The notes: a model not told the origin generated them from the sequence alone. Positions 1 to 14,700 are shown, counted from the stretch's first letter. The stretch: DNA of 64,000 nt from Chionis minor (GCA_013398295.1 VZSF01008493.1:1-64000), one strand, 5' to 3'. Numbers and translations are program-made.

Positions 1-3000
1 CTGGTCTTTGACATAGAGGGCAAACATTTTCCCTCTTGTGTGGGATAAAACCAGCTCAATTAAGATTTTTTTTTGGTGCATGCACAGGACTTTTTACATG
101 GATGAGGTTCCTCTTGTTGCAATTCCTGGCACATTGTACAGGCACTATGGAAAACAAAGCAAGGATTTCAACAATTTAGCCCAGGTAAGAGAGCACATAA
201 TCCAGCCCTTGCTTTCAAAGAGAAGTAACACAAGGAGCCATGGATCTAGATTAGCCAAAAAACCCACTTCATTTCCTAAACATGTAATTACCCTAGAAGC
301 AACACAGGTGAGAACATCTTAGACATTCTTCTCAAGAACATAAATGAGTGGTGGCTTGAATACTCTTAGGCAAAAGGCAGAACTCCCTTCCACAATCCCT
401 TCCCCTCACAACACTGCTGACCCCAGGGAAGAAACTGTTAATTCAATAAATTACTCTGACCACTGAGGTGAAAAAAAATCCCTACTAGACATCTGCAATC
501 AGTTAATAAAAAAAAACCGGTCAGCAAGAGAAAAGAGCTGAGCTCTCTGGACCATGGTCACATAGCAGTCAAATGTTAGAGGAAGATGAACATAGATTTT
601 ATTTAATTATTAACTGTAAGAACATTTGACAGCTTTCAGTACAAATCAATTTTTGGACTATTGGGATTATCCAACAATGTACAGTTTCTGACCATTTATT
701 TTTTCAGCCAGATTTGCTAATCCTTATCAAAAATCAAGTTACTATATTTCAAACAGAAAAGTACACTTCCTAACAATAGACAAGAGAGCACCCTCACAGA
801 ACCCAGAATGGAAGAGCTGTTTATCTACTGTAGGATAACTTTTCTTTCTAGCTCTTGATAGAGAGTTAATCCAGTAAACAAGGAAATAAACCTTTTGATC
901 CTATAGACCATCTACCTCAGTTATTGGTATAACCTACACACCTACAGTTCTGTGTTTTTCACACAGTTTATATTAATAGATAGTGGATTAGTAACTGCTT
1001 CAATGACTAGAATTGATATTCAGATTTATTTACAACTCAAAGCACAGACTCTTACTAGGAGTTCAGCAGGTCAGCTGCCCTGATACCTTGTACTTGGTGC
1101 ATTATAACCCCAAATGAATCATGGTAAGAAGCACTGGTTTCTGCTATATCCTGTGCCAGAATAAGGCTCTATAGTGCTGAAGAGAATTCTCCACGTACTT
1201 GAAAATTGTTAGGCATAAAGCAGAGAAGCCCATTCAGACTACGGTTCAGCCCGGCTCACTGCAGATTAGTAAGTGATCAGGTCACTGCCAACCTCCTGCT
1301 CCAAGATTTCTGCAGGTCACCATGCTCTGGTGACCGAGAGCCTGATGTGACTCAAGACATCATCTTTTCTGGAAGCTATTTCTCTTTATGACCAGACAGT
1401 CCTACTACATGCATAAAAGTAGGTCTCCAGAAGCCATGTACATAACAGGTCACAAAGCCTGAGTCGCAAGCACACTTGTGTGATATGAAGTAGCAAGCTA
1501 AAACATACGTCCTTCAAGTATTCCGCAAAGCAAAAGGCTTCTTCCTGCCTGGTCGAGACAGGAATACTATAATCAAAGGCCAAAAGGGATCCCTGAAGCT
1601 GCCACTGCAGTGTGAAGAACTCTCATGTGTATTAAAGCCTTTCAAGAAAGCAAATTTGGAAGAGAAACAATCACCTCATCACTTCAGTTTCATATCTTCT
1701 GTTTTATTTTAAGGCTTACTAGTGAGGGCTTTCATGTGTCTGGGGAACTTCATTTTGTTTAAGTTTCCAGTCTTAGTGCTTGCTTAATAGATACTATTTG
1801 TAAACTTAAAGTGTTTCCATGTCCAATCTCTATTTGTATTTGTTTCTTCAGCATTTTTCCTCCCTCCTGTGTTTACTTCGGCATTGACACATCAAGGGAG
1901 GGCCTACTTTTGGCACACACTCTTGCCAAAACAAATTGTTTTATGCACAATCTCCTTTCATCCGAACTTCAACATATTAACAACTTAGTATATTGCACAT
2001 AAGGATACATCAGGGTTAAAAAACTGATGGGAGGATGAGTGAGACACATGTTGAGGCAAGAAAGATTAAAAGAAAACATTTCGGAATTAAAGCCCTCTTA
2101 GCAGTGCAGTTGAAACACTACGCCCTAATCTTGTCCTTAGACAAGTTCAACCCTTGATTAAATCATGTTTACAAATAATTTGGGATCAATCCTCCTCTCC
2201 TGAGAACAATCAACAAGAAGTTTAAAGCAGAACACTTTCTCTTTTTGGCAAGGGAGACAGTGGGGGTGCAGATGATTAAAAATTAAAGTTAGTAGAACTA
2301 AAGCAATTAGCTATTAACTATCTCAAGTCTGCCTATGAACTGGGAAGTAAAACATAACAGCAGTTTAAGCAGACGTATTTTGGTGTATTAGATAACATTG
2401 ATCCATGTCAAAACCCTCCACAGAGCCCAGTTAAATGTGTACATTAATGTCTATGATTATTTTCCAGATACAGATTTGCAGACATTAAGTAGAATAAACA
2501 ATAAAATGAACTTAGCACTTCACATTCAACATTGAGATCTAATATAGCATATTGAATAATCTCTAGTGTCTGATTTAATTGGTATTTGGCAAAACCATCT
2601 TTGATAAAGGGCAAATGTCAAAAAACATTTTCTTGCAGATCTTAATACAACATAGCCCGTGCTTTATTTAAAATTCTGTTTGTTGTCAACACATTCTGCA
2701 CAGTGAAGATGACCGGTTTTATGTCACCTAGATTTTAGAAGATTCATTTCTTGAATAAGTAGTAGTGCAACGTCAAATAAGCTGACACTCACTATAAAAG
2801 TCAGTGTTGTCACACAAGGTTAACAAGTGTCCAAGCAGGTAGGAACTCCCCTCAAACATACTTGCCTATATGTTCTATCATTCCGAAGGCATTTGCTGTG
2901 AACTGCTAGCCAGGGCATATCAAATAGCTATGGAGGAGCAGGAAGTTTGTACATGACAACTTCACCTTGCAGGATAAGTAGCTTGTACAGCACTGACACT

Positions 3001-3023
3001 TTTTACAATGTTGATACCTGTTA
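1..3023. other. Intergenic, nothing recognised
   Basis: AT-rich sequence with only short random open frames on both strands. No repeat or RNA gene identified. Confidence 0.6.
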
Positions 3024-3420
3024 GAGAAATAATAGAATGCCCTAGGCTGGAAGAGACCTTTAAGCTCATGGATTCCAACCATCAGCCCAACCCACCCCTA
3101 ACCCATGTCCCTCAGCACCACGTCTGCCCCACTGGGAAATACCTCCAGGGATGGCGACTCCACCACTGCCCTGGGCAGCCTGGGCCAATGCTTGATAACC
3201 CTTTCCGTGAAGAAATTTTTCCTAATACCCGATCTAAGTCTTCCCGGAACAACCTTAGGCTGTTTCCTCTTGTCCTATCACTTGTTACTTGGGAGAAGAG
3301 ACTGACCCCCACCTTGCTACACCCTCCTTTCAGGGAGGTGTAGAGAGCGAGGTCTCCCCTCAGCCTCCTTTTCTCCAGGCCGAACCTCAGTTCCCTCAGC
3401 TGCTCCTCCATATCACCACT
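3024..3420 (-). mobile_element. CR1 LINE 3' fragment
   Basis: Read on the minus strand it gives the standard avian CR1 3' region. The order is GAGGCTGAGGGGAGACCT, AAGTAACAAGTGATAGGACA, TATTAGGAAAAATTTCTTCA, AAGGGTTATCAAGCATTGG, CAGGCTGCCCAGGGCAGTGG, GGTCTCTTCCAGCC, then a decayed ATTCTAT tail near 3030. It is 5'-truncated, as is usual for CR1. The open frames through it are residual. Confidence 0.93.
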
Positions 3421-6400
3421 ACTATCCTTTAAGGACAGGAGACTCTGAAGAGGAGTCACAGCACATCACTCACCATCATAGCATTAGCCTTTCATAGTTG
3501 TGTATTAAATACACATAGCATGCCTTTCATGGCAGAGCGCGCAAGTTTTCAAGACAGTCACACAAAGGAAGGCAATCAGGGGAGCAAGAAGATGACATGT
3601 TGACAGCAAAGCTGACATGCTGGCTTACAAACAACTGAAAGGCTTACTTTCCTTTTGCTAAGTGACACATTTATGGATTATCATTTACAGATGAGTTAGT
3701 GATGTTTGTAGGTGGATGTGAGCTCCGACTTCCCAGTTTTAGGCCAAGATGACATTTGAATTATGTTCACACTTGTATGCCAGGATAAGAGGAAAGCTCA
3801 GATTACCAAGATCAGCAAGATGCAAGACAATAGGCTAAGCACTGCTTCCCACCACCCATGGCTGAGCTTTCTCCTTTAAATGAGTAGTCTATCTGTAAGT
3901 CAACGGCTCAAGATGATATATCAGCCTATGCTTAACACAACACATGGCTAAAGTAATTTTCTTTAGGAACATGACCATTTAGAAATATGGCTTATTTTCA
4001 GATCAAAGTAACCCTACTAATTGTAACAAAGCAATTTAGTTTGGAGCTTTTGGCTGACACAGAAGACTCAGCACATACAGCCACCGCCTCGCCCTGCTCC
4101 TCCTCAGTACCGAGTACAGTGCAGACATGCTGTAAGAGTACGAGTACAATCTACCTAATAAGCCAAGTTTTTGTCATGACTCAGTTCACGGTATTTAAGC
4201 TTCAAAACTCCTCTTAAACATACATCCAATGGAGGAAAAGTTGGCAAAATTAGGGACAAACCTTTGAAATATTAGAACAAGCCTCAAAACTGACCAACGC
4301 AGCTAAAGGAAGGTTATGTAAAACAAACATTGTGAGGCAATCTACCACAGAACAGAGTTTAAATCAAAGTCAGTCCTTTTTCTTTATGCAATGAGTCATT
4401 TTCCTGAGACTGCAGATGACCAACAGATCACACAGCTATATTTCATAAGGCCATCCATCCCATGTCTGGCCTCACAGCAATCTTACAGGAAAATGGTGTA
4501 GCCTGTTTTCTCAAAATCTTAAGTCAAAGTTAACCTACTAATAGCTTATATGCACGTGATGTAGAATTTACACACCTCATCTCTTTCCCCTCAAATACTT
4601 GTAGGCAGCAGCCTTCACCCTCACTGATCAGGCTTCAGCTTATTCTGCTTAATAACCCAAACCAAGTTTTTGTGGCAATAGGTTACCTTGCCCCCAAGAC
4701 ACAGCTAGGGAGAACAAGGGGAAATATGATATGAAGCTGAAGAGATTTTGCATGGAAACAAGACACTCAAACCAACCAGTTTTAGAATTTCCATCCTTTT
4801 TCAAGCAAAACATAACTTCTCCCAACCACCAGTTTTCTCAATACAAATAAGATAAGGGTAACTGGTGGACCACAGAGAGAGCATGAAAACACATCGAGTC
4901 GCAAGAATTGGAGGATTCCACAGTGACATCACATCTTTCAAAGAGAATAATGTTAACATACTTTAAGTTCTACAAGCATTGGTGGCGTTCCCATTAGTCC
5001 TAATATAAGGACAGACTTTTCCTTTTGATTTGCAGGGAAATTTGAGAACCACGTAATCAGTGTTAGTCATAATGGTGCCATATATTACACCAATAGTTCC
5101 TATTTGATAATATTCAGTGGAAATAAAACTGTGCCCTCGTTTTCTTTCCCTCATTTCTGAATAATCTACTGTTTCTTACAATACTTTCTCATAGTGTTCA
5201 AATTGACTCTTAACATGACAAGACTGTGGCTGAACGTCTTAACAGTAAGCCATAACAATTTCAACTTCTAGTAACTTCTTTCTTACAGAATTTATCAAGC
5301 CAGCATGATACTGGACTGCACATACTGCAACAGCTATATGTACTAGCAGAGCCCAAACCTTTTTATGACTGGTAGGTTAAACACTGGAGAGATTTTAAGC
5401 TTACTGTAGAGATATTAAATAACAGATAAAAAGAAGTTATAGTTCCCTTACAGGGTTTGCAAAAGAACTGCCGGTATCTACTGCATAGCCCGATACAGGT
5501 GAGCTCAGGAAAAAGAAATCTTAGAGGGACTATGTTATTCTTTAAATATTGCTGAACAATCTGTCTGTAAAGTTCTGGTGAAACCAGCAAAACTTTCCAG
5601 ACAGCCATAACACACAGAATTATTTCCTCACCCATTTGCCTATTTGTAAATACTTTCTCCATGCACAAAACTGCTCCTGAAACATGGAATACAAAACAAA
5701 AGCTTGCTGGGAACAAATGTGATAAGAAGATGCTGATTTTTTTGTTGTTTTTTTTTCCAAGTAATTGCATTGCAGTACATGCAGTGTTTTTGACACCACT
5801 TTTTGGGTGTATTCAGTTTGAAATAGAAACGGAAGAATTGATGATAAATTCTTGGTGCAGCTCTAGAGCCAAGTTTTCTGTTATCATGTTAATACAATTC
5901 ATGGTTTCCTCTTATACGATCTTGTTATTTTTAGCCTCATTTTTCCCTTACCCTACTGTCTCTAGGCTATCTCTCCAGGCTCTATCCTGATCCTGACAAT
6001 CTCTGCTTTATATCACTGTCCTGCCTATAAGTATGGCATTGATTTTGCCAGTGGTCAAGGCTTCAGGCTCATGAAGCATAACAATTAGTACCTACCAACT
6101 CTGATGGAAGGATCTTTCCGCAGACACACAAAGGCAAATGGCTTTGGACCCCCCACTAACAGTAAAGAAAACTTGAAGGAAGGAAAATCCAGGAGTTGGC
6201 AGACCTAATTACGTTTTCATGAGATGGATAAGATCTTAAAAATTCATAAGCATTGGAACACTTCTGAATTACATGTTTAAGACCCCAGTCACACTTGCCA
6301 TGATTAAAGAGCCTGTGAAAGAAAACAAAACAACAAAAAAGAAAAAACCCACCCAGGCCCCTAGAGGATCAAGAGACATCTGCCAGTCAGTGCATCTCTG

Positions 6401-8689
6401 GCAATGGAAAAAAAAGATTTTGATCTTGCCTGATTTTGATTAAGCAAGATAAAACCTCAAAAGCTTAAGTATTGCTATCTATCAGGCCTTGCCTTAGAAA
6501 AAGTTCAGATGCACATGAGACCCTGTTGTCTTCAGCTTGGCTTTTGCCTGCTACACAAGAGTTGTTCCAGTCCCATGGGGGTTGATCACAATAAAAAGTG
6601 ATCAGGGAGCAAGGATATGCTCTGAAAAAAAAGAAAAGTAGAACTAGGCAGAAGTGCAAAACAACTCCTTTCAACAGTTACAGGCACTCTTTTTGATTTG
6701 GGGAACTGGCAAATAAACCTTGTTCAATATAGGACCAGCACAACACCCAAGTTATTAGTTACTATGCCATTTTCATTCAAGTGAAATTCAAGGAAAAGAG
6801 ACACAGTTGTGAAATTTAGCATAGAAGCACAGAATGCTGGGCATATTTGTTAAGACAACACCACAAATTACTTAAGCAACATGAATGTGATGTAAGTTTT
6901 CTTTAAAATACAGCTCCTTATTTGGAATCCCATAAAAATATACCAGACAAAGCTAAGCAAGACGGGTGGTAGTGACATTGCCTTCACATTTTTCTACTCT
7001 AACCTCTTCTCCATGATTGCATGTGCTTGTAAGTGAGCCAGGTATAGAAACAACTGATATGAACATTTTTTATTCAGTTCAGGATGTGGTAAACTGCTTG
7101 ATCAGTTATTATACCTCAGTTTTGCAATGCCAGCTTTTCAGTAATTTAGCAGCATATATTGAGTATTGCTTTCAGAACCTGGAAGAGGTAATTTTTGCTG
7201 GAGGATAGTATTATGACTTCATTGCTGGAAGAAAAGCTTTCATTGTTTAAGTTACTGGCAGAATTTCATAGAAGAGAAGGCAGAAGATAAGCTTTCAGCA
7301 GAATTTTCCTTTCAGGCACATACCCATATCTTTACCTGTTTTGTTTTAGAAATTGCAGTTTGTCTGTGATTCATCTTTCAGCTCTTATAGTTTGGAGAGC
7401 TTGAAAAAAAATCACCCCATTAAGGACTCAAATAATGGAAAGCTGCTAGGTAAAAAGACTTCAACCCTTTTAGATCAATACCAGATCTGTATCGGACTCA
7501 AAGGATACCAGAACCAGTGTAGTAAACTGTCAAGAATAGACAGCTAGTCCTCTTGGGTAAAAATCAGGATTACCGTATCCTTAGAAAACACCTTTAATTA
7601 CTCTAGAGTGAAGATTCACATGAACTGGTACCTCCACATGACACAGGAAGAGCTATGCAGAAAAAAAATAGCTTGAGGCATCATTGTGCACTATTTGGCT
7701 CCCCTTCGCAGCAGCAGGGCCAGCCTGGGTAACATCTTCCAATTTAGCTATATTTGCACTAGTCCAGGAAACTAAGCTGGTCCTGAACAAGCACAGACAC
7801 CACTACAGAAAGCTGAGTCAATTGAACAACTTCAGGGGATTTATGATGAGCTCCATACCAGCTGCTACAAAGGATCAAGTATTTTTTTGGAACTCAATTT
7901 GTGTTTTAATCCAGCAATAAAGAAGAAAATCAGCACTTGAAAGTTTTATTACAAAAGGAAGTGTCTGAGACTAGATACTCACTAGCCAAGTTCTGACACA
8001 GATACACTGGCAAACCACTCCCTGTTATATCAGTTTAACATTGTTCTCCCATTCAAGTTACTGCCAGAGTGAAATAAGATGCCAGCACCAGTACTTATAC
8101 CAAAAATTTTATGCTACCAAAAGCCTCAGTATGTACAGATACAAGAAAATTATACCCCCCTTATTCCTTCTACTAGGAATTTTTTTCCACTGCAGTGGTT
8201 GTTAAGAAATGAAGATAAATCTCTCATGCGTTGATAATTAATGTTGCAAATCCAAATCACATATTTACATCAGTATGCAACTGCTTAAAAACTTGAAATG
8301 CTGAGAAGTTTATTTCAACTCAGTCACACATTATCAGTGTTGCACACAGAAAACGTTTCAAGGCTAGTCTTCATTCCCAGTGATTAGGCACAGTGTTAAG
8401 CTTTAGTACCACTTCTTAACCTTTTTGTGAAATTGGAAGGCTACTTTGCATACGTTGCAGCAAAAGCAGTTCCTGCTTAACATGACTTAATCATAGATCA
8501 GATATCACATCAAGTCAATAAATTTGTGTTCTTCACTTCTGGAACAATTAAGTGTCATGAACCTGCCAGAAAACAATATATTCCCCTTTTCAAGATTTCC
8601 CTGCTGCTCCTTCAAACTATTGCCAGCACACATGGATAAACTGTGTGTTTTACTGTGAAAAACAATGCAGCAGAACTTGTCACACAAAA
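3421..8689. other. Intergenic, nothing firmly recognised
   Basis: AT-rich. A minus-strand frame at about 5450-5690 is open for about 77 codons behind a good acceptor (CCATGTTTCAG). A second minus-strand acceptor (a T-tract ending TTTCAG) is at about 6630. Neither gives a recognisable protein. Confidence 0.5.
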
Positions 8690-8955
8690 CATATGACCTG
8701 GAGCCTGGGTCCGCCTAGGAAACCCATCAGGACCACAAGGAGACAGGGCTGCAGGATAAGGCTGCAATATATGGCTGGGGGTCCATGCAGAATAGGGCTG
8801 CAGTCCAAGCAGGAGGCAGAGCCAGAGCCAGGCACTCCCATGGTAATGCTTCAGCAGGAAGTGAAGGCCCCAGGCCCAGCTCAGACAAGGCTCCTGAGCA
8901 CATCAGCAGAGTTAAATGTGGGTCCCAGGTGAGGCTGGTCTGGACCATTAAAGCC
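8690..8955. other. GC-rich patch of unknown origin
   Basis: About 265 bases rich in GGCTGCAG, CCAGGC and CAGGAGGCAG-like words, in contrast to the AT-rich flanks. GGGCTGCAG recurs (8747, 8792), suggesting a decayed repeat. It has few CpGs, so it is not an active CpG island. No CR1 signature was recognised. Confidence 0.4.
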
Positions 8956-11285
8956 TGGTGGTGCCCTGAGGGCTCTGACTTTGAGCACTTCTTGATGATC
9001 CAAGTTTAATTATTTACTGAAATACACAGCTTCAGTAAAAGAATGAGGCCGTAGAAGAGGTTTGGCTCTACTACCAGAAACAGCCAAAGTTCTAGAGGTA
9101 CATGAGACACACAGGATAACATTCCAATTGTATTATCATTACAAAAATATTATTCCAACCCAAACCAGTCTAAATTTGACAGCAAGAAGGTGTAGTTTTC
9201 AAATTTTACAGGCTATCAAACATCAACGAAGCCCCCACTTTAAAGTCTGGGTAAGTTGATGGGAAATACATGACTGAGTGAACTAATTTCCCTAAATGTA
9301 ATTGAAGTTAGTTGATTTAACAGCACATCATCAAAAAGGAAAATACCAAGCCAAAAGCAAACATGATAAAAAAATACCCTTTTCCCCTCTGTTTATAGTT
9401 CTCGGATTTCTTTGTACAGCAATCTGCAGAGACAACTGCTTCAGTCCCAACCCCTGCCTCATGCATGACAGGGCAGATGCAAATTACATATGCTGTGAGC
9501 CTGCCCTTTGCTCTCTTCCATTCTTATCCTTTTTTCCCCCCATCAGATGTTCGTATCCCTTCCTTCTACCACCAGTCCCCTGGATCTCCCCAGAAGAGGC
9601 TGCTTTTCTCTTTTGGGCTTCAGCCATCAAGTTCTTTTGACAAGTGTTTACCAGCTCCTGAAATAAAATCTGAGTATATTCCGTACATTTCCAGTTTACT
9701 TCTGTTGCCTAATGTGGATTCTTGAGGACTGCAAAGCCACTCAGTTGGATGCAAGTGTGTACCAGCATTGTTGGGCAGGGTTAGACAAGCACAACAGGAG
9801 TGGCACTCACAGTCTAACACCTACTAGTACAATTTTGGCTTTTATGCAGGCCTTTCTTTGCATCGGTCTAGAAGAAACATGTTAAGCAACTCCAGCATAC
9901 ACTGACAAATTCAACACAAGTTCATGATTTCCTTTTACTTTGTTTACTTAACCCAGCACATCAGGGAACATTCCAAACCATCAGTATCTACAATATGGAT
10001 TCAATATAGACACAGCCAGTTTTGTAACTTCAAGCAGCATCACCCCTAGAGAGCCCACTGCATACCTTGAAATCTAAAACCAGACGTAGTTAACCAAGGC
10101 ATAAAAACCTCATAATAGGTTTCAAGCCTGACCATTTCTATAAACACATGCTGCAGCAGTGATGTCACTATTACAGCTATCCAAAACAGAAATAAGTGCA
10201 TCCTCCAGAAATGACCAGATGACACCGCAAAACTAAAATTACTCTTAATTTCAAACAATAAAAACTCAAACACACAACAATGTAGATTACTTTATCTGAG
10301 TTCTAAATGTTTGGTTTCCAGCTCTTAAGTCCAGTTGCTTTGTTTAGGTACATTGACATGGCACTTCATTACTTAACCTGGATAACTCAGAACACTCTTT
10401 TGCCCCGTGTTCAGCATTGTTGCTAACCAATTTACTCAAGAGCATTCAGAATAGTGCATATGCTGTATAGATCAGGCCTCTCATTCCACTACTTCTGAAG
10501 ACAGGATATATGAAGATTTATGAGCAAGTATACCTCTTGCTGTAAGATCTCATTGTAGAAGGCAAAACAGAAGAGTTATGTGACAGCAGTAACTTTCCAC
10601 AGTCAAGACAGCATATAGATAGTGGTTACCATTTAATCACCAACATTGGAACTCCGTAGTTCATGGTCCACAGGAGAGCCATTAAAGGAAAAGGAATTGT
10701 TATATTCCTTTTGAGACTATTCCCAGACAGAGAGGTTAGGAAGTTGTAACAAAGCCTAAAATAGATTATTTATTGGTCAATACCACAAACAGCAAACTGC
10801 TTGACATGTTCCTATTAGGTTAGCTTTACTACAACTCTTCCTCTCCAGCTTTGTCACAGATGTTCTTATTAAACAACTGTAGTTTGAAGCATTGCCTTTG
10901 TCATTGCACAATACACCTATCAGTGATTATGAAAAAGAAACAGTTGATTTAAAGATGTCTTTCTTGTCCATTACAGATAATTCAAAGACTACATGATGTT
11001 CTCTGTGCATCTGATTAAGTGTATAATACTTAATAACCCACTGTACAAATTGTATCCATTTGGCAGTCGGTACAAGTGGTTAGATTTCAGAAATACAAGT
11101 TTGTACAAGTATTCACATTTACTGTCTGACAATTTTGGTAGCCACTTTGGTGAGCAAATATAATCAAAACAGGTCAAATTCTTAACATGAAAAGGTTAAA
11201 TTATTCCCTTCTGGGAATAGGTATGTCAAAAGTTTCCTCAAATTTGTAAGCAACAACTATAGCAGAACTGTCTAAAAGCTGCACA
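8956..11285. other. Intergenic, nothing recognised
   Basis: AT-rich. An octamer ATGCAAAT is at 9477-9484. Minus-strand frames at 9.5-9.7 and 10.05-10.25 kb are open for 50-75 codons but unidentified. Confidence 0.5.
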
Positions 11286-11706
11286 ATGATTAGGGGGCTG
11301 GAGCATCTTTCTTATGAGGAAAGGCTGGAGGAGTTGGGTCTTTTTAGTCTGGAGAAGACTGAGGGGGGCGGATCTCATAAATGCTTACAAATGCTTCAAA
11401 GGCAGGTGCCTGGAGTAGGGGGCCAGTCTTTTTTCAGTGTTGCCCAGTACAAGAGGTAACAGGTACAAAGTTGAATATAGGAAGTTCCATCTGAACATGA
11501 GGAGGAACTTCTTTCCTTGGAGGGCGGCAGAGCATAGGAACAGGCTGCCCAGAGAAGTGGTGGAGTCTCCACCTCTGGAGACATTCCCAACCCACCTGGA
11601 TCCATCCTGTGCAACCTGCTCTGGGTGTCCCTGCTCTGGCAGGGCGTTTGGACCAGCTGATCTCCAGAGGGCCCTTCCAACCCCTAACATTCTGTGATTC
11701 TAATAT
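11286..11706 (+). mobile_element. CR1 LINE 3' fragment
   Basis: The plus strand reads GGGGCTGGAGCATCTTTCTT, GGAGGAGTTGGGTCTTTTTA, AACATGAGGAGGAACTTCTT, ACAGGCTGCCCAGAGAAGTG, GGCCCTTCCAACCCCTAACA and ends TTCTGTGATTCTAATA. It appears to belong to a different CR1 subfamily from the copy at 3 kb, judging by the AGGAGGAACTTCTTT and 'TGCTCTGGCAGGG' segments. It is 5'-truncated. Confidence 0.94.
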
Positions 11707-14700
11707 TTGTTTTCCACAATATTTTTCAACTGGCAAGAGGCGTTACCACCACCTTTTCAGTGTAATGATGGCACACTGCACATGCATCAGTGCTGATAGG
11801 GGCAAACAAAACGTATAAATTCTGCTATGGTTTAGACAAGACAGATGGTAAATTGCTAAATGCTGTCAAGATTCCAAAGGTTCTGCCCACACACACACTA
11901 ACAAACACTCACTCAGGTAGCAATTTTTACTGTTAGAGACAATGACATTTACAAAATTTACGTTGACAGTTCTAGATTTGGGGAAACTTGAAGTCTGCTC
12001 TTCATGTGCCACTGAAGTGGCAACTATGTGTCCCCTCTATTCTTGTAAGTCTTACAGTAGTCTCCCGCTTTGCTGAGGAAACTTTAATGGCATTCTACAA
12101 CCAAAGTTTATCCAAGGCCAGGACAATTTTCCTTCCAAAGCTGACCCATAAACTGTCTCTAACAGGAATCTTGGAGCCTAAGCATCATAGTAAAAATAGA
12201 CTCAATAGACCCACTTAAAATTTAAAAATATCAAGCTTTATAGGCAAAGTAAGTGGAAACTGATCAGTAAACAGTGTATTTACACACCCTTTAATGCCAA
12301 CTCAACTACTTTGGGACTACGTTTTCACTTATTTACTCCCCTCATACTAAAACTGAGTTGTTCTCCACCTGAGGATACATCACATGTCTTGTTGCAGTTA
12401 TGCTTCACTTGCTGGGATTAATTACTTATACCCAAATAACAAATGATTAGTTACATAGCATTCAGGAAGATTCATCAGCTATACAAGATAACCAATTAAA
12501 TAGTTACAAGCAGAACTTTTACCTCCACAGAAATTAGACTAGAAATTGTTTAAACTATTTACTGACTGTGACACACAGCTTACATCCCAACTGAAAGAGT
12601 ACTTTCACCTGTTAGTGAAGTAGATAAAAAGAAAAATTTAAGTTACATAAACCCCATTGTGACAACACATTTTCACCAAACACAAAGAAGATCAACATTA
12701 CATTTCAACTTCTAGAGGAATAGGTCAAAGGATCTTCAGCACAAATACATGTTGGAGAGACGTCATTTCTCAATGGTGCCTCTTACTTACCGGAGGGAAA
12801 GATACAGCAACATAACAGTTTTACTTTCCACTGGGAAAAAGTTACAAGACATCTTCTCTAGGTAAAGTCCATGAATTGGTGAAATTATCTCATCTACCAC
12901 TGTTTGACAATAGCTATGAGGCAGATTACTAAAGGCAACGTTTTCCAGATGAAACAGTCCTCTAATTAGGCATAAAGAGTACTTTTTTATTCCTTTTTCA
13001 GAAAAAGTCTGCTGTGAGGCAAGACAATAGAAATGGCACCATCTGCTAATAATCCAATTAGAGAATTTCAAAGCAACAGCTAAAAAAGCTAGCTGTTAGT
13101 GATTTATTTTTCTAAACATATTTTTCAATTACACCACATGGAGGTCCACATGCTTTCTAATTACATTCTACTTGGAAACTACAACAACTCATGGGATCAA
13201 GGAGAAATCACATCATGCAGTAATGCAAAACACAAGCTTTTCCCAGTTATATTTTCGTCTCCAGTTGTGACAGAACACATCTCTGGTTTTACCACTTTTT
13301 CCTCATACTCAGCCATGATATGTGATAGTCAAATGTGTCTCAGACATTGCTTTTAGATTATTCTCAGAAATAGCCTAAGATACACCCTCTCCTCCCACTT
13401 GGTTTATGCTCAAAATTATTATCAGATACACAAAGACAATGCTAACTTGCCTACTGTGACTAAATGCTCTGAAGTGTTTTATTTAGCAAGCAATTCCTGC
13501 TTATCATTCGAGATTACTTCAACAGAGATGGGAACTTGGCTAATATTGTTAAGGTGGGTTGGGTGTTCATCATTGACAAACAACTCACTGGCTCTTGGCC
13601 TCTTGCTGAAGATAACCAAGATAGCCAAAAAAGAAACACTAATGTTTGATATATCTTCAGAAGTTACTGACTACTTCGGGGAAAACAGTTTTATCCTGCT
13701 TACAGCAGATGCACAAATTAAATTACTTGCTCAAGGCCTCACAACAAGTATATGGATGAAGAACATAGAGAAGGAAATTCATATCCTGAAGTATTAAGGT
13801 ACACTTCCTCCAATACCACAGCAACTCATTCTGTTACATGAAAAGATATGGCCAGTGAATTGTGACACAGGTACGTGACACAGAACATAGAACTGCAGCT
13901 GTTGGAAGTGCCTAAGATTTAGAAATAACTTACCTTCACAAGAGCTTTGCAAAACTTTGATGGTTTAAGTTCTCATTCTGCCTTCAGGTTACCCTGTATC
14001 TCTTTTCACACCACATTAGCCTCCAGACAAAGGCACAAAACATTAACAAGTCTCAGCTAATTGAGACTGACATGGTTTTATTAAACCTTCAGAAGAAGCA
14101 ACCTGCTAGATAAACATTCCTACAGTGTATTGAATACCTTGTTGGTAGCATTATATAGCCATTTGAAAAAAAGTAGCACATGTGTGTATGCGGTACATTA
14201 TTTTTCAAACACACAACAGGTTTGAGTGTTTTGTTGGGTTTTTTTTCTTTCAAGAACAGAAATGTGTAAGTGATGCTCAGTTCTCCATAATAAGCATTAC
14301 ATTATTTCAGGCAGAGAGCAACCATTCACTATTATAGTGGATGCATATTCTCACACATGAAAGAACAGCAAAGTGCTTGCTGGAGCCCCACACCATTGGA
14401 GGGTCAGAAAAGTCACTTTCTGATACTGAGCTGGTGGTTGCACTGTAAAAGAAGGCACTGATAGCCACAAGTATCCACTCCTTACACGCCTCATTTAATT
14501 TACCAAGCTACCTTAGTGCTATGAGTTGACAAAAATGTCTCAGTTCTCCTGAATTTTATACTTACAGGGCCAATATTTCACTGTAAGGTGGCTCTTGAAG
14601 AAATGTCAAGGCTGCACGTTGGTTAGTGTTGCAAAAGAAATACCTAAATTCCTAAGCCTCGGAGGACAACAGAAGAACTGGACAGCATTTGCTGCTCCCA

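Noticed and set aside
3008..3459. Frames of 111-115 codons at 3.0-3.5 kb
   Set aside because: They lie inside a CR1 3' fragment and have no coding meaning.
11385..11818. Several frames of 69-101 codons at 11.4-11.8 kb
   Set aside because: They are mostly inside a CR1 3' fragment and open on both strands.
12050..12170. Minus-strand exon-like segment (APRFLLETVYGSALEG)
   Set aside because: The plus strand is equally open and plausible-looking over the same bases, so neither reading is supported.
13399..13797. Plus-strand frame of 132 codons
   Set aside because: The composition is ordinary, there is no recognisable domain, and no promoter or splice partner is present. It is most likely chance in AT-rich DNA.
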